Source: Hyposmocoma kahamanoa
Taxonomy: Eukaryota; Arthropoda; Insecta; Lepidoptera; Cosmopterigidae
Length of the DNA stretch: 64,000 nt
Direction: 5' to 3'
Assembly (NCBI RefSeq): GCF_003589595.1
Contig: NW_020656077.1
Location: forward strand, 927,443 to 991,442
The position numbers were made by a program, and so were the translations under genes. Position 1 is the first letter of the stretch; every line of letters starts with the position of its first letter. Of this stretch, positions 1-11,509 are shown in pieces. The notes below the pieces were generated by a model. It ran no database searches and was not told the origin of the DNA. It saw only the letters and a program-made list of their open reading frames with translations.

Positions 1-1149
1 TAATCGGATGGACTTTGAAACTTATTGTTATCTGCTGATACAATGTTATTGTCTGTTTTTACAAACATCAATAAGCAATGTATATTTTGAAATATATAGC
101 CGAGATCTAAACTTGTATGTTATTAACCTATTATTTAAGTATTGTGATGCACCCTCAGTCATTCCCGCAGAACGGCGACGATAAGACAAACAATGCGCAT
201 ACAAAATGGCTCAGTAAAAACAGCACTGTAATACCTTAATTTAAATTTAAATGACATCTAAGCTGGGCGGCGATAAAATCGGTCACATCATTACGTGGTA
301 GCGGCAGCCGCGCGGTCTCTTGCCGTTACAATATGTAGGTACTCCATGAAAATAGACTATCACAGACTTTTATCCACGATTTACTTTTTCCTATAATAAT
401 CTAAAAAACATTCTTAATTAAAACTATACCCACCCAATGATAGACTCAACAGTTCAGTAAGCTCTAGCAAGAAAATCTGTGCTTTTGAAAAAAACTCGAA
501 ATAATTGTACCTTCTTTACGTAGACCAACTACTATATTTATTAAGTATTTTACTAAGTATTCAGCAAATTAGAATTTATTTTTTTCATAATGTAGAGTTG
601 ATAACAAATAAATGCGATGACAGGGAGAAGTAAAAACGTTTTTACGACGTAAGCTAATTCCAAGTTGATGAGTAGCTTACACGGTGATAAGGGCGGGATT
701 ACACGGCGGGCGACAGGCGGCGGTGGGCGCGCACCCTTACTTTAAAATTTCAGGCTTAAGATCCACTGATAGATAAAATCAGTAAATACGTGTGTAATTG
801 CTGGGATTTCGAAGGGATAGGAAACAGATCGTCTGAATAGGGTTTTATTTACATTTTATGATTTTTACGATTTTGAGTACTGATAATGTCAAAAGGTAAA
901 TTGTTGAAAAAGCGAACTTTAAAAAAAATATCGTCTTCTAAAAGTAATAACACTTGCAAATAGGAATTTTAAATAAGTCACAGAAATTAATAATAAAGGT
1001 GGGCTAAATTCATTAATCACAAGTCAAGAAGTAAAAATTAAAACGCCTCCTTCTACTCCACCGGGTCTCCTATCAAAAATCTCAGCCGTTTCATTAACTT
1101 ACTGAAAGAAAAAAAGTGTCACCAAAAAAAAGGAAAAGCGGAGATTAAA

Positions 1150-1370
1150 TTTTAAAGGCACTTTTTCTAAATTAATTAATAAGGGAGAGGTGACGGCGGG
1201 AAAAAATTAAATGTCAAAATTACAACAAGATTCGCTTTAATTATGTCTGCAGGGGGTGGTCGGGCCGGAGCGAACACTAATTACATTTTCTTAATTTGCA
1301 AAGTTTCAGCCTCGTTTTAGCTACATTTGGAGTTGTCCGGTTTTGTACACGCCCAGGGGCTCTCGCTTCC
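1150..1370. promoter_or_regulatory. Candidate intronic regulatory block
   Basis: A non-repetitive block with clustered homeodomain-type TAAT cores (AATTAATTAA near 1172, TTTAATTATG near 1237, CTAATTACAT near 1278) beside GC-rich pieces such as GGGGGTGGTCGGGCCGG. The mix of unique sequence and clustered homeobox sites in a large intron of a developmental regulator is typical of enhancers. No conservation data are available here, so this is inference only. Confidence 0.25.
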
Positions 1371-4300
1371 AATGTCATTCCTGTTCAAATTTTCTGTTCG
1401 TTTTTATAATTGAAACTCATTGATGTGTCCAGGACCAATGTTAGTGACTTTAGTTACATCAACGAACTTAAAATATCAGTAATATTTTCGAAGACACTGC
1501 AAGACACAGTTCACAATGTACACTTCGCCTTCAGTTATTTTTTACTTTTTATTTAAATAGAAAACTGCACTGTATATATTCTGTTGTTTTTTTGCGACAC
1601 CCCTAAGGAAAGATAATTACTGAAGTCTTAGATAATGCTAAAGGCTTCACATTAACATTTTTATATTCACTTCAAGGGAAAAAAGCAAAAAGGGGTGTAT
1701 TTTTTCATCGCCCACCGGGGACCGACCAAATTGAAGATAATTCAGTTTATCGCTTTAATATCTCTTTGTCTTTCTAAATTTGCAAATGAGTTTTTTTAAT
1801 AACGCCAAATTTGTAGCGGCGCGAGTCGCTTCCTTAATCCTTTTATGATTTATAGCCGCATGCGCATAGATGCTTGGATGAAAAAGTTTGAAAGTTTTTT
1901 CTTTTTGTTTGCATATTGAACCCTTCTTCGGCCATTAAACATTCCGCGTAGCTACATGAACCGTAAAAGTGAATAGCCAAAAGTAATCAATCAATATCGC
2001 AAAAATCGCTTCTGCATAGGGAATGAATTGCAACGCTCAATGCATTTGTTTTTTGCAGAGCCAGTATCCATTAGTGTGTGAGCGAACCATCGATCAAAAA
2101 CACAATTCCAATTTACCTATCGGCCACAAATTCTTCAAAACGACTGTCCGATCTCGCACAAATAAAGATAAAAAATAAATTGCCGTTAGCGGTTTGGAGT
2201 ACTACCGCGGTACGCGTTGTCTGTGATAGCTGTGTAATAAAGGCCTGCATATAAAATACCTCATATTTGCATAATCAAATAACATACTTGATATTTATTT
2301 AGCGATAGAGTGAATTAGAACTTTCGCTAAATATGTTTGATTACTTCGGATAGTGTAGTTCATTATAGAGTTTTATTTAAAGACTGTTATTATTGCCTTT
2401 AAACTTTATTCGACGCTTGGCCGCCAATGGCTGTCTTTCACAATGCCAATTGAAGCGTGAGGCTTATTAGTAATTATTATTTAGTTAACACGGAAGCTGC
2501 GCCAACGCTGTCTGGCCTCAATCACTTATTGATTAGTTGTGCTTGAGAAGCATCGTCGGTTCTCACACGCAATAATCCAACACTGAATGTGAAATGGATT
2601 GTAAGTAATTGATAGATAATAAAATGTGGTACCTACATGCCACTGATGAGCCTCCGTACCAGAGAATCAAGCTGCTTTGTTAGTGGTTTATTTCTAACAC
2701 CATCATATGGAATAACGCAATATTAATTTGATAAAATGATTTTTTTTTTGGTTAATACTTTGCTGCGGGTATATCATTGCATTCTCTCGTGACTTCCATA
2801 AATAAAGCCGGCTAAGGTACTAATCTAAAAATGTTTACATATAGTCTAGATAGTTAACATTGCAATGTATCTATGATAATATGAATTTGTTAATACAGAT
2901 ACTGATAACAGCATACAAATATACTAGTAATACGAGTCATGTTACGTTTGTTACGTCAGAGGCAATATTACTTTGTCAAAATGTAATACTATTTCTTCCT
3001 TAACACAATAATTGTTCGAAACTTCTTTTTCATTTTCTATAGTATAAAAATACATATGTGTGGTCTGAACAATTTAAGATTTTACGTCTTTTAAATTCAA
3101 GAAGTATTGTAACTCAACATATATACAACGATATAAAAAAAAACAAATGTTAAAGTGGCTTTTCATATACTCTTACTGATTTCAGTGTTTATTTTAAAAT
3201 AAAGAACTGCAAAGAATACCTAATTTCAAGTCTATTAAGACAGTAATGTGTGAGATAAGCAAACATGACAAAGATCTTACCATTAACACCAAAGCGGATC
3301 GGGGGGAATCTCTCCTTCAACAATCAGTATTTTGTTATTACGGACACTGAAATCTTCCTTCAAGTTTCCTTTTGTTACAGAGCAGTTACAGAAAGCTATA
3401 TAAAATACTAACATAAGTTTGAAAAGGGCTATAATTCTAGAACACGATCGTTAAGGTGGGCACACCATCTATTAGCGGTCGGCGTTCTGGTAGCGACAAA
3501 TCGCGGCGACTATTAACTGAAGCAAAGGGTGCGATAAGTCGTTGGTGACAAATGACGGCGGCTAACGCGTCGCTCTACTCGTAATGATGTTGCCTTTGCG
3601 TGATTTCCACTCTTTGCCTTCACGGAAAATGTCTGCATTTTTTCTTTAGAACTCAATTATCTTTACCGACTTTTTGTTAGAAATTCTGCTCAATTTCTAA
3701 CGGTCTTCCCAAGCTCTATTAATTGTTCAAGGAATTTTTTTTCTATCTCTCTCTCATATAAAATTCACTCACAACTTGGACTTAGGTAGGTTGGACGTAG
3801 GACCAAAATATTTATATTTTTCCTAAATAGGTCGCAAAACAACTATGATAATACTATATATGCATTTATCTATGATTTGCCATAAAACTTCTTGTTTATT
3901 GGCAGCAGGTACAAAGTACGCGAGCCATTGTAATATCAATTTCCCGGTCACGTTTTCTCCGGTTAAACTTTCTTTGTCGGCTAGATAACACGTATGATTT
4001 ATTTTTACATATTGACAGCCTCTTGAATTGCTCTTCCGACATGAGTTTTAAGACAGAAGTGCTTCATGAATTGCTATTTCCAATGCAGAATGTACTTATT
4101 CGTTGATTGTTTGCTTTAATAGAAATATACAAAACAACGTTTATTTCCATAGAACAAATACACTATACGAAACAACAAAGGTGAAAAATAAATCAAACGT
4201 AGATATTTTTAAGTTTTACGTTTTAAATCTCAGTTTTCTAGAATATTCATTAGAATTTACTATTAATGTCGTTTACGTGCAATTATAAGCTTTAATAAAA

Positions 4301-6379
4301 AACACGATTCACAGATGACTAAATTATTTACTTATAAAAGGCATTAAAGTTACCCAATTTTTGATGTTTACCTTCGCGATAATACCTAACTAGCAATATG
4401 GCTTTGCTTAGCTATAGAAGTTATTTAGCATAATCTCAAGTACGATTGATAGCATTATTTTTCATTCGACTAATTAGTCACATTGTGTTGGCTATACTTA
4501 CAACAGTATTTATGTGGTCTGTGCTTACAACCACCACTAGCAACACACCAAAGAAACTTCGTATTTCTCTATTCATTCTGTTTAATTACCTGGAAACAAC
4601 ATGGCCGACATGTTAAGATGTATTTATTCGTCGCCGCCACTGAAAGCGCATTATCTCTATCAAGCCATTACAGAGCTCTCTTGTGAAAAATAATAGATAT
4701 TCACATAATTATCCCGACCCTCCTCACCCGAGCGAGACGGGAATAATATTACAGCCATATGTTAAAAAAAGAGACAGATATACTTCTCGCGGTTTGTTTG
4801 CGAGCACTTAAGTAATTGAATACAGGGGGCTCGGGTAAGTCGGGGCATAAAGGAAGACTAGAAAATAATAATATAAGTAATAATGTTTCTGGCGTCGCGC
4901 GAAAGGGTCGCAACTTGTTCAGTAGGCTCGTAAATATAATAATAAACATACGTCACGGTGTTTTCCCGACTTGTACCTAAGATAACTAATAGGGAACAAT
5001 GCTCTTCAGATGATGAGCAAAGAATTTATAAGAATAGGTTATTTGTATAACTGCACAAAATACAGTTATGCTGAAAAGAAGGAAGCTGTCTTTATAATTA
5101 AAATTAAAATTTATTAATAATTAGTTTTTCATTTACAATGAGGGTAGGTATGCATACTATATATACGATATAATAATTAGAATTTTAAACAAATCAAACC
5201 GTCGTTACCAATTTATTATTTTCACTTTATGATGGTCGTATTCAGTTATTTTAAACGAAATCTTGTTTGTAGATATGTAATGTTGACACACTTTGCAGTT
5301 GCGGAGTACGTTTATTGTATAATGTATTAAACATGTTGTTTTCTGCACATCAGTTATTCCGTAATAAAACCAAATGGTCCAATGATAATGCGTATAACTT
5401 ATGATGCCTTGTTTTGTTCACGCTCTGATTTTTTATTGCTATCTCGCGACTGAATTGAGTTGCTAGCTTTATTTTTATGTTTGGTTGTAGATGAAACAAA
5501 ATATTTATTATTATTTTCAATACTTACTCCCTTATCCTTTACTCCCTCAAAGAAAAGCAAAACAGTAAAGAAAACGAGAACTAATCTTATCCTATATTAA
5601 CCTTTTGGATACTGCCTATTATGTTAAAATTGCACGCTGAATTTCAATTCTATACATGATTAATTACTGCCAATCTGCACGAAAACTCATAATAACGAAT
5701 AATTCGCTGTAAAATTTATCTCTTGCTATAAAAATCGTATAACATCGATCATTATAACCCAATTTGGTACATTCACATCTAAACTGCAACATTAGATTTA
5801 TACTGAATTACACCTACTAACGGCGGAGCGATTAAAGTAAGGCAGCTTATGGAGTATTTATGATACTGCGATCCCGCGCTCAACATGAAGACCCTAATTA
5901 ATATATACGCCAAGTTGCCAGAGCCATCAAAATATCGTTACAGGCGCTGTTACAACACTAATCCCTCAGTTTGGACGCGCTCTCGGTAAGGAACAATGTG
6001 TTAAGGATTTATTAAAGAACCGAATGAACTTGCTTTTTCTTACAAAATATTTATAGAGTTTTCACATTTCTAAAATCACCATTAAGTTAGCTTTGTCAAT
6101 TAGTAAGAGTTACAGTATCTTTATTACTTCGGTTCTATGTTTTTATACTTGTTAGGTCAATTTACATGCGTACATACATCGCATTTTATTAAAATTATAC
6201 TCGCACTAGACTGTTATATAATTGTACTTACAGTACATAAAAATTTGCCGCAAATAGACTCTACGAGCCGTCGATCGACCAACGATAAAGATTTCAAGTG
6301 CCAACCCCGACATCTGTTCCTTCAGCATAATATTCAGGAAAATCGACGAGCTCAACTCGAGCCTCCACTCTAATCATGA

Positions 6380-6560
6380 AAATGTATTTATGACCTAATT
6401 AAACTCGTGACTTCCGGACGGCGGCAGCCGCATGACCAAGACGCACCTAGCGTCTCTCCATGCGCAAAAGCGAGATAGAAAACTCCCCGTTCCTGTGATT
6501 AATGAGTGTTATATGGCTGGTTAAGTACCGTGTAATTTGCAAAACGACCCTTAATTACCG
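6380..6560. promoter_or_regulatory. Candidate HGTX intronic enhancer with NK6-type site
   Basis: About 400-580 bp upstream of the last HGTX exon lies a unique block with four TAAT-core sites: CCTAATTAAAC (about 6393), GTGATTAATGAG (about 6497), GTGTAATTTGC (about 6530) and TTAATTAC at 6551-6558. The last matches the consensus known for Nkx6-family proteins. GC-rich DNA (CGGACGGCGGCAGCCG, from about 6416) sits between them. NK6 proteins are known to regulate their own genes, so an autoregulatory element is plausible. The motifs are seen; the function is inferred. Confidence 0.35.
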
Positions 6561-6961
6561 TAGAACATGGCTACTATCGCTATCCTTATCTTACCCAAAG
6601 GTTTCACTCGAGAGCGAGTGAGACACGTATAAGTTTGTGTTCCGACTTAAAGGCGGTATTTAATGAGGCATTATGATGTCGCTCTTGCAGATTAGGTTCA
6701 CATGGCGCTGAAAATTGTTTACCCGCTCTTTATATTTGGCTTTCAGAAAAGCAAACATTGGGCATAAATTCAGTAGCGTATTTTCAGATGCACAATGGCT
6801 GTTTTAAATGTTTTCTCACTACTTGTTTGATTACGACGCAAAAACAGTTTAACTTATAAATTTTCGAAATCTGTAAACTATCAAAAATACTCTATAGTAT
6901 AGTTAGTACTAAATATATCTCGAAAGAATTGAACTATAAATCAAATATTGTTGTTCCGCAG

Positions 6962-7177
6962 GTATGGTTCCAAAACAGGAGAACGAAGTGGCGAAAAAAG
7001 CATGCAGCCGAAATGGCCACTGCAAAACGCAAACAAGAGGAATTGGGTGAGGAATGTGACGATGCGGAGCCGCACGATAACGAGGCGTGCAGCGATGATG
7101 ACGAGGCGAAGCGGCCGAGGCTCGAGCTGCACCACCAGCACCTGCCTCATCACGCTCTGCCGCATCACCGCCAGTGA
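6962..7177 (+). CDS. HGTX: NK6 homeobox protein (Nkx6/HGTX), last exon, partial
   Basis: This exon encodes 71 residues starting in homeodomain helix 3: [13 protein letters not shown] followed by [13 protein letters not shown], the signature immediately after helix 3 in the NK6 family. The DNA-contacting W48, F49, N51 and R53 are present. An acidic stretch (EECDDAE, CSDDDE), a basic KRPR and a His-rich end follow, before TGA at 7175-7177. The exon starts after the acceptor CCGCAG in phase 0, so the homeodomain is split between residues 46 and 47. NK6 proteins are nuclear transcription factors, mostly repressors, acting in motor neuron and ventral nerve cord patterning. The N-terminal exons are upstream of the window. 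The frame reopens after the stop for 194 codons (next entry). Confidence 0.9.
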   Translation, partial: VWFQNRRTKWRKKHAAEMATAKRKQEELGEECDDAEPHDNEACSDDDEAKRPRLELHHQHLPHHALPHHRQ

Positions 7178-7762
7178 TCGCGTGCACCCGGTGCAGCCGA
7201 CGAGCCCGCACCCACCCAATTTCCGCGCAAGTTCGACGCTTGTGCCAGTGATAAACGTGAAGTGAAAGACCCTAAAGAACTAGACGTCGACACTGATACT
7301 AACAAAGACAGTGCTACCGCTCTCAACCTGGATAATGACCACAACGTAGATTACTACAGTAAAGGATTTGTCAATTACAAGGACGTTTCTCGAAACGAAA
7401 AATTCCAGTTTAACTACACACGGCCTAGTTTCAGCAATAGCAACATGGGTAGTCAGCACGGTGATCGCAATCTCGAGTCCAATGTCAATAATAGTTACTA
7501 TTTCAATATGAATGAAATCTATCCTGATTATTTGGTTCCACGATCCTTTTGCAAGGAGCCGAGCAGTGAGGACGCACCCTGTGATCTGTCCAACTGGCAG
7601 TTACGAGGGCTGAACAAGTTTGAACAGAGTATGGCTGAAACCGATCGAGAGATTGCGAACACAAGCGGATCGGTTGAGAGCGAACACGACATGCTGAACA
7701 GTGAGCACAATGCTGACGACAATGTTCAACAACCAATAAACTTCGCGTACTACCACTTCTAA
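7178..7762 (+). CDS. HGTX: In-frame 194-codon extension after the HGTX TGA
   Basis: Starting with the codon after the TGA, the frame stays open for 194 codons to TAA at 7760-7762. The product is rich in Asp, Asn, Ser, Glu and Tyr, with aromatic patches (FVNYKD, NNSYYF) and a C-terminal FAYYHF. Residues 134-138 of the extension are PCDLS (7577-7591), matching the PxDLS motif bound by CtBP. An open frame this long, in phase with the exon, is unlikely by chance in this AT-rich DNA and looks like protein. Either the TGA (context CAG TGA TCG) is read through, or it is removed by splicing: GT at 7047 and AG at 7195-7196 would excise exactly 150 nt in frame. A short hairpin (7183-7195) follows the stop. 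I know of no domain match. Confidence 0.6.
   Translation, partial: SRAPGAADEPAPTQFPRKFDACASDKREVKDPKELDVDTDTNKDSATALNLDNDHNVDYYSKGFVNYKDVSRNEKFQFNYTRPSFSNSNMGSQHGDRNLESNVNNSYYFNMNEIYPDYLVPRSFCKEPSSEDAPCDLSNWQLRGLNKFEQSMAETDREIANTSGSVESEHDMLNSEHNADDNVQQPINFAYYHF
7183..7195 (+). promoter_or_regulatory. Small hairpin just after the HGTX TGA
   Basis: TGCAC (7183-7187) and GTGCA (7191-7195) can form a five-base-pair stem with a three-base loop, starting five bases after the TGA. RNA structure downstream of a stop can promote readthrough. The stem is short and could be chance. Confidence 0.25.
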
Positions 7763-8740
7763 TGGACTATTACGAAAGCACTATGTGAGAGTTGTATTTT
7801 TAATTAATTTGTAAATAATTATCTACCATTTAACTAAGTAGTCATGTCGTATATAATAAGTAATTTATTATAATTAGATTTTACATGGTAATATTACGTA
7901 GGGATTTGTGACATTGATTAAAATGTACATTTTGCAGGATATTTCTCTGGGTGTCTAACTCTTCGTGCCAATTTTCCGGTAGGTAGTATTTAAATTTTCT
8001 ATTTGGACTGCACACACAATTCCTACTTCTTATTCTGATTTCCCTAACTTCCTTGAACACGAACCTACCTGTAATACTTATTTTATTCTAAACCATTGTG
8101 TTTTATGTAAATATTAGTTATATCAAAAGACGTCACGAAAAGTATTTAACGTTAGCGCTATCGAAGCGTAATGCAATATGTATTGTACATTATATGTCTT
8201 AGTACATAAGCGATGGATTGTAAATAAATATTTAAACGAATTTAACAATTTTATTATAATTATAACTACCAGTAGTAATGACCACGCCATAGATCTTATA
8301 CTATTACTGGTGTGATAATAATTCAGTCAAACGCAAGAGTCTAAAACGTATTTACTTAAAAATTTAACTTTCATCCTGGATGTAGAAAAACACAGTCTTC
8401 AGTGAAGTTTTTTTCTTAAATGCGTTTGACTGGAATTTTAAACGGAAAATTTTGAAATAATCTATCTAAAGCCAATGTAAGAATTTGTTAAAATATTTAC
8501 CATAGATGGTAATATGATATAGTAAAAGAGCTTCAACAAAGGAAATATCGCTTGTTCGCACAAAGTTGAAACTGTAAACAATTGCTTCGTGATAAAAAGA
8601 AATGTAATAATAAATCCACCAATTTAGACAATAGAAACGATACTTCTACTTCTTTATAATTATTTAAAACATACTTAGGTAAATGAGCGTGGAAATCTAC
8701 ATACGTGGTTGAAATAAACAGTTAGTAAAAACTTACGTTG
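7763..8740 (+). other. HGTX: HGTX 3' untranslated region (inferred)
   Basis: AT-rich, non-repetitive DNA after the TAA at 7762. Two AATAAA signals are visible: 8223-8228 and 8713-8718. The second is followed within 25 bases by a GT-rich stretch (TTGTGTTTTATT), which makes it the better cleavage site. The region can fold: ACCAGTAGTAAT near 8268 against ATTACTGGT near 8304, and AGTCAAACGCA (about 8325) against TGCGTTTGACT (about 8421). Without transcripts the extent is approximate. Confidence 0.45.
8713..8718 (+). terminator. Polyadenylation signal AATAAA, candidate for HGTX
   Basis: AATAAA on the coding strand with a GT/T-rich element about 20 bases downstream. An earlier AATAAA at 8223-8228 is an alternative with a weaker downstream element. 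Confidence 0.4.
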
Positions 8741-9060
8741 TGTTTTATTACTGTTTTGAAATGAAAATTTCTTTAGCACGTTCTTTCTTTTTTATTCTTT
8801 ACGGCTTTTTTATCTAAGAGCCTTCTTTCCTCCTTCTAAATTTACTTCTACCTACTTGTCTTGATTATTTTTGTACGAACATGAGCACGATCTTATAACA
8901 CCGAATAAAGAAATAACATCTTTTTTACTATAGGTCGAATTCAACTTATTGCCACATTTAGTATACTAACGATTCTCTTTATCAGCAGAAGGTAATTGCC
9001 ATAACGATTATCGAGACAACCGACCCTTATTGTAGGTACTACTCGAGCATAAATACTTTT
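8741..9060. other. Intergenic, nothing recognised
   Basis: AT-rich unique DNA; no open frame, repeat or motif that I can support. Confidence 0.5.
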
Positions 9061-9490
9061 ACATAGAGAGTGATCAGAAAAACCTTTGAAGGTAATCGAA
9101 GGAAGCACCCGGGCAAAAATCGTGATGCTCGCCCCTCGTTACCATGGCAACCAACGAAATCTCGACCGAAAGAGTAACTTACCAAAAAATGACTGTAACC
9201 GCTGAAAATAGAGTTCAGTTTCCAGAAAAATTGAACACAAGGCGATTCTGTGGCGTCGCTTGCGAATGTGGCTTGTAGTTATAAATGTAAAACAGCGTTT
9301 TACTGTTCCATGTCGGAGAGAGACGGGGAACGCGAAAATATACGGTAGAGGAGGATGAGTGTGTTCTTGGGAGGGATGGGGGTTATCAGGGAGGTATTCT
9401 TTCATTTGTTGTGGCTCGGAGGTTCGAAGCGATAAGGTGCGGCGTCTACCTTTTATTTATGACTCCATTTTAAACTGGGGGTAAGTATGT
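9061..9490. promoter_or_regulatory. Candidate regulatory block with perfect RFX X-box
   Basis: A unique block richer in GC and CpG than its flanks. At 9138-9151 it holds GTTACCATGGCAAC, a full match to the RFX X-box (GTNRCC, spacer, RGYAAC). X-boxes drive ciliary and some neuronal genes through RFX factors. There is no neighbouring ciliary gene in the window, so the element may be a distal enhancer or an unannotated promoter. An open frame on the - strand here has no recognisable domain. Confidence 0.35.
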
Positions 9491-11506
9491 TACGCAATTT
9501 GGCCGAGTGTGATTTCTTGCCGGCGTGTTAGGGGATCATGTTCTCGAGGATTTCAACACGGGGAAAATAAGGAAATATTGTTTTATTTCTTGAAGCGCTT
9601 TTAGCCTAACTTAGTGATGTAGGGGAAAAGGAAAAACAACCTTTGTTCTTTTACGTACAAAGCTTAGTAACAATGTTTATATTCGGTATTTGCGTTGTTG
9701 TAATAAATTTATTTACTACATCATATTGACTTACTCAAAAAAATCAGTTGAACGATTCGACTTTATATTTTTTAATGGTATTGTTTTAGAAGTTGAAGTG
9801 AAGTCAGTAACATTTACTTTAAATGAAGGTTTATCGTGTATTCTATTATGACTTCAAACAGAAATGACGAAGACGACGTTTTAATAAAACTTCACAAAAA
9901 TGGCAAGAACTCCGAATCAATAGAAAACAAAGGGACGACTAATTGGAGTAACAGGCGCGGTCGATCCAGCCAATAAATATACAAATAAAAATATAATAAA
10001 ACAAGCCTACGCGGCATTCGCTCTAATATAAAACTGCTCGTATATTGTGACGGTATTTACTGTTCCAGTGACTGAGCAAATGCCACACACAGGTTAACAT
10101 CTGTATTCTGGGTCCATGTTGACAATATTGATTACTAAAACGAGATCAAAAGCTTCAATTCACAGTAAAGGTAACTTACGGCAGAAGGTTCTTTTTCTTG
10201 TACTAAATAAACCTTCATCAATTACTTCAAAAAGCACTAATTTGTATCTTATGAATAGCGATATAATAATGGTGTGTTATGTTACTTACTCGTGTAGTAG
10301 GTACTATTTCTTTGGTGAACTTCTACTAAATTTGAAAAAACGTCATATACGGGGTATTGACGTTTGAAAAAACTTCAACAAAAATACGCTGTGTTAATAA
10401 TTTATGTTCATTAAATTGACTCCTTTGTCACTGTGATATTATCATATTCAATAGCAACGACTTCAATCTATAGATAAGAACATTCACAGAGAGAGTATAA
10501 TTATGTACCAAACAAAACACTATCGATAGTGATAGTGTTTTGTTTTAATGTTGAATTTTGACAAAGAGTATAGTAGGTGCCGTAGTACCGTGGACAGACG
10601 TGATAGTCTATACCTATTGGGAATGAGCTAGTCAGGCTATTAATATTGAGTGTTTACCAATGATATTTATCCATAGTTGGAGAATTAACGTAAAGCCCCT
10701 GGTATAGTCGCTATTAGTTGCACAATACATTTAATTTTGTTTTGACCCAGGGGTCTTCCGTTAAAATTTATAATTATATTACTATAAAGAAAATCAAATT
10801 AGGTTCAAGAAAAAAAAAACTCACAATTAGTTGAAATTATCGATGTTCTGTTATGTACTTTTCCTTGCGGAAAGGCAAATATCTTTCTCTGAGTCTAGTG
10901 TTTTTTATATTTTTTTAAATTTATATATGGTAACCATAGTAACTGTTTAATTCATATTGTACATACTCTGTTATTGTGTAATCAGAACACGGTGTTACTT
11001 ATTAATCTACGATATTGACGTGTAATGTCGGAACCGCACATCAGTGATGAAACAAATTGTTTGTATGGAACATCGCATCTAGTACGCTGGTATAGTAACG
11101 TTGTTCAATAGATTGTTTCCATGGCTTTTCGCGGTTAGCGTTCAATATTTATTATGGTTCTTGTTGGTCATGTCAGTAAAAATAGAAAGATATATACATA
11201 TATATATATCATTATTTTTTCATCCTCTACGATACATATGGATATGGACTGAAAACTTGGCGTATACATATTTAACGAAAACAAAAGAAAAATTCACCAA
11301 GGCTTGACTGTGTGGTTTTAAACCCTTGCCTTTTCTTTTACGGAAAAAATTAAAAACAATTAAATGCGTTGAAAGAGTTTCGGTTACGTCTTGATGTAGA
11401 CTGTATGTAGACTATTATGAGATCTTTATATTAATTAAAATTAATTTCTTGCAGTAGATACCTACTTTGGAGTAAATGATTCTAATTTTCATATTACATG
11501 AAAGCC
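9491..11506. other. Intergenic, AT-rich, with one perfect hairpin
   Basis: No gene or transposon recognised. The only clear structure is a palindrome at 10510-10545 (separate entry). An AT microsatellite lies around 11188-11212. Confidence 0.5.
10510..10545. repeat. Perfect 15-bp-arm hairpin
   Basis: AAACAAAACACTATC at 10510-10524 and its exact reverse complement at 10531-10545 flank a six-base loop GATAGT. Perfect arms suggest a young hairpin or MITE core; no target-site duplication is evident. Confidence 0.6.
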
Positions 11507-11509
11507 TAA

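Larger units (their letters stand above)
1..6961 (+). other. HGTX: Probable last intron of HGTX (3' part)
   Basis: The stretch has no homeodomain or other recognisable coding exon and ends in a 3' splice site: T-rich DNA followed by CCGCAG at 6956-6961, directly before homeodomain helix 3. Since the exon opens inside the homeodomain, the earlier exons must lie upstream, so the stretch is inferred to be intronic. I saw no SINE or transposon copy in it, unlike the rest of the window. Several blocks richer in GC than their surroundings (about 1150-1370, 3450-3570, 4690-4960, 5820-6000, 6380-6560) look like unique, possibly constrained DNA. The rest is AT-rich without recognisable structure. Confidence 0.7.

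Noticed and set aside
7047..7231. Splicing from GT at 7047 to the better-looking AG at 7231
   Set aside because: It would remove 185 nt and shift the frame, so it does not explain the open extension; only the AG at 7196 keeps frame.
6909..7265. Overlapping open frames on both strands across the HGTX exon
   Set aside because: They are shadows of the GC-rich homeobox exon; only one frame carries homeodomain residues.
7503..7736. Minus-strand open frames opposite the HGTX extension
   Set aside because: Antisense to the longer in-phase frame, Cys- and Arg-rich, no domain.
9139..9405. 88-codon minus-strand frame over the X-box block
   Set aside because: No recognisable domain, no splice or promoter support.
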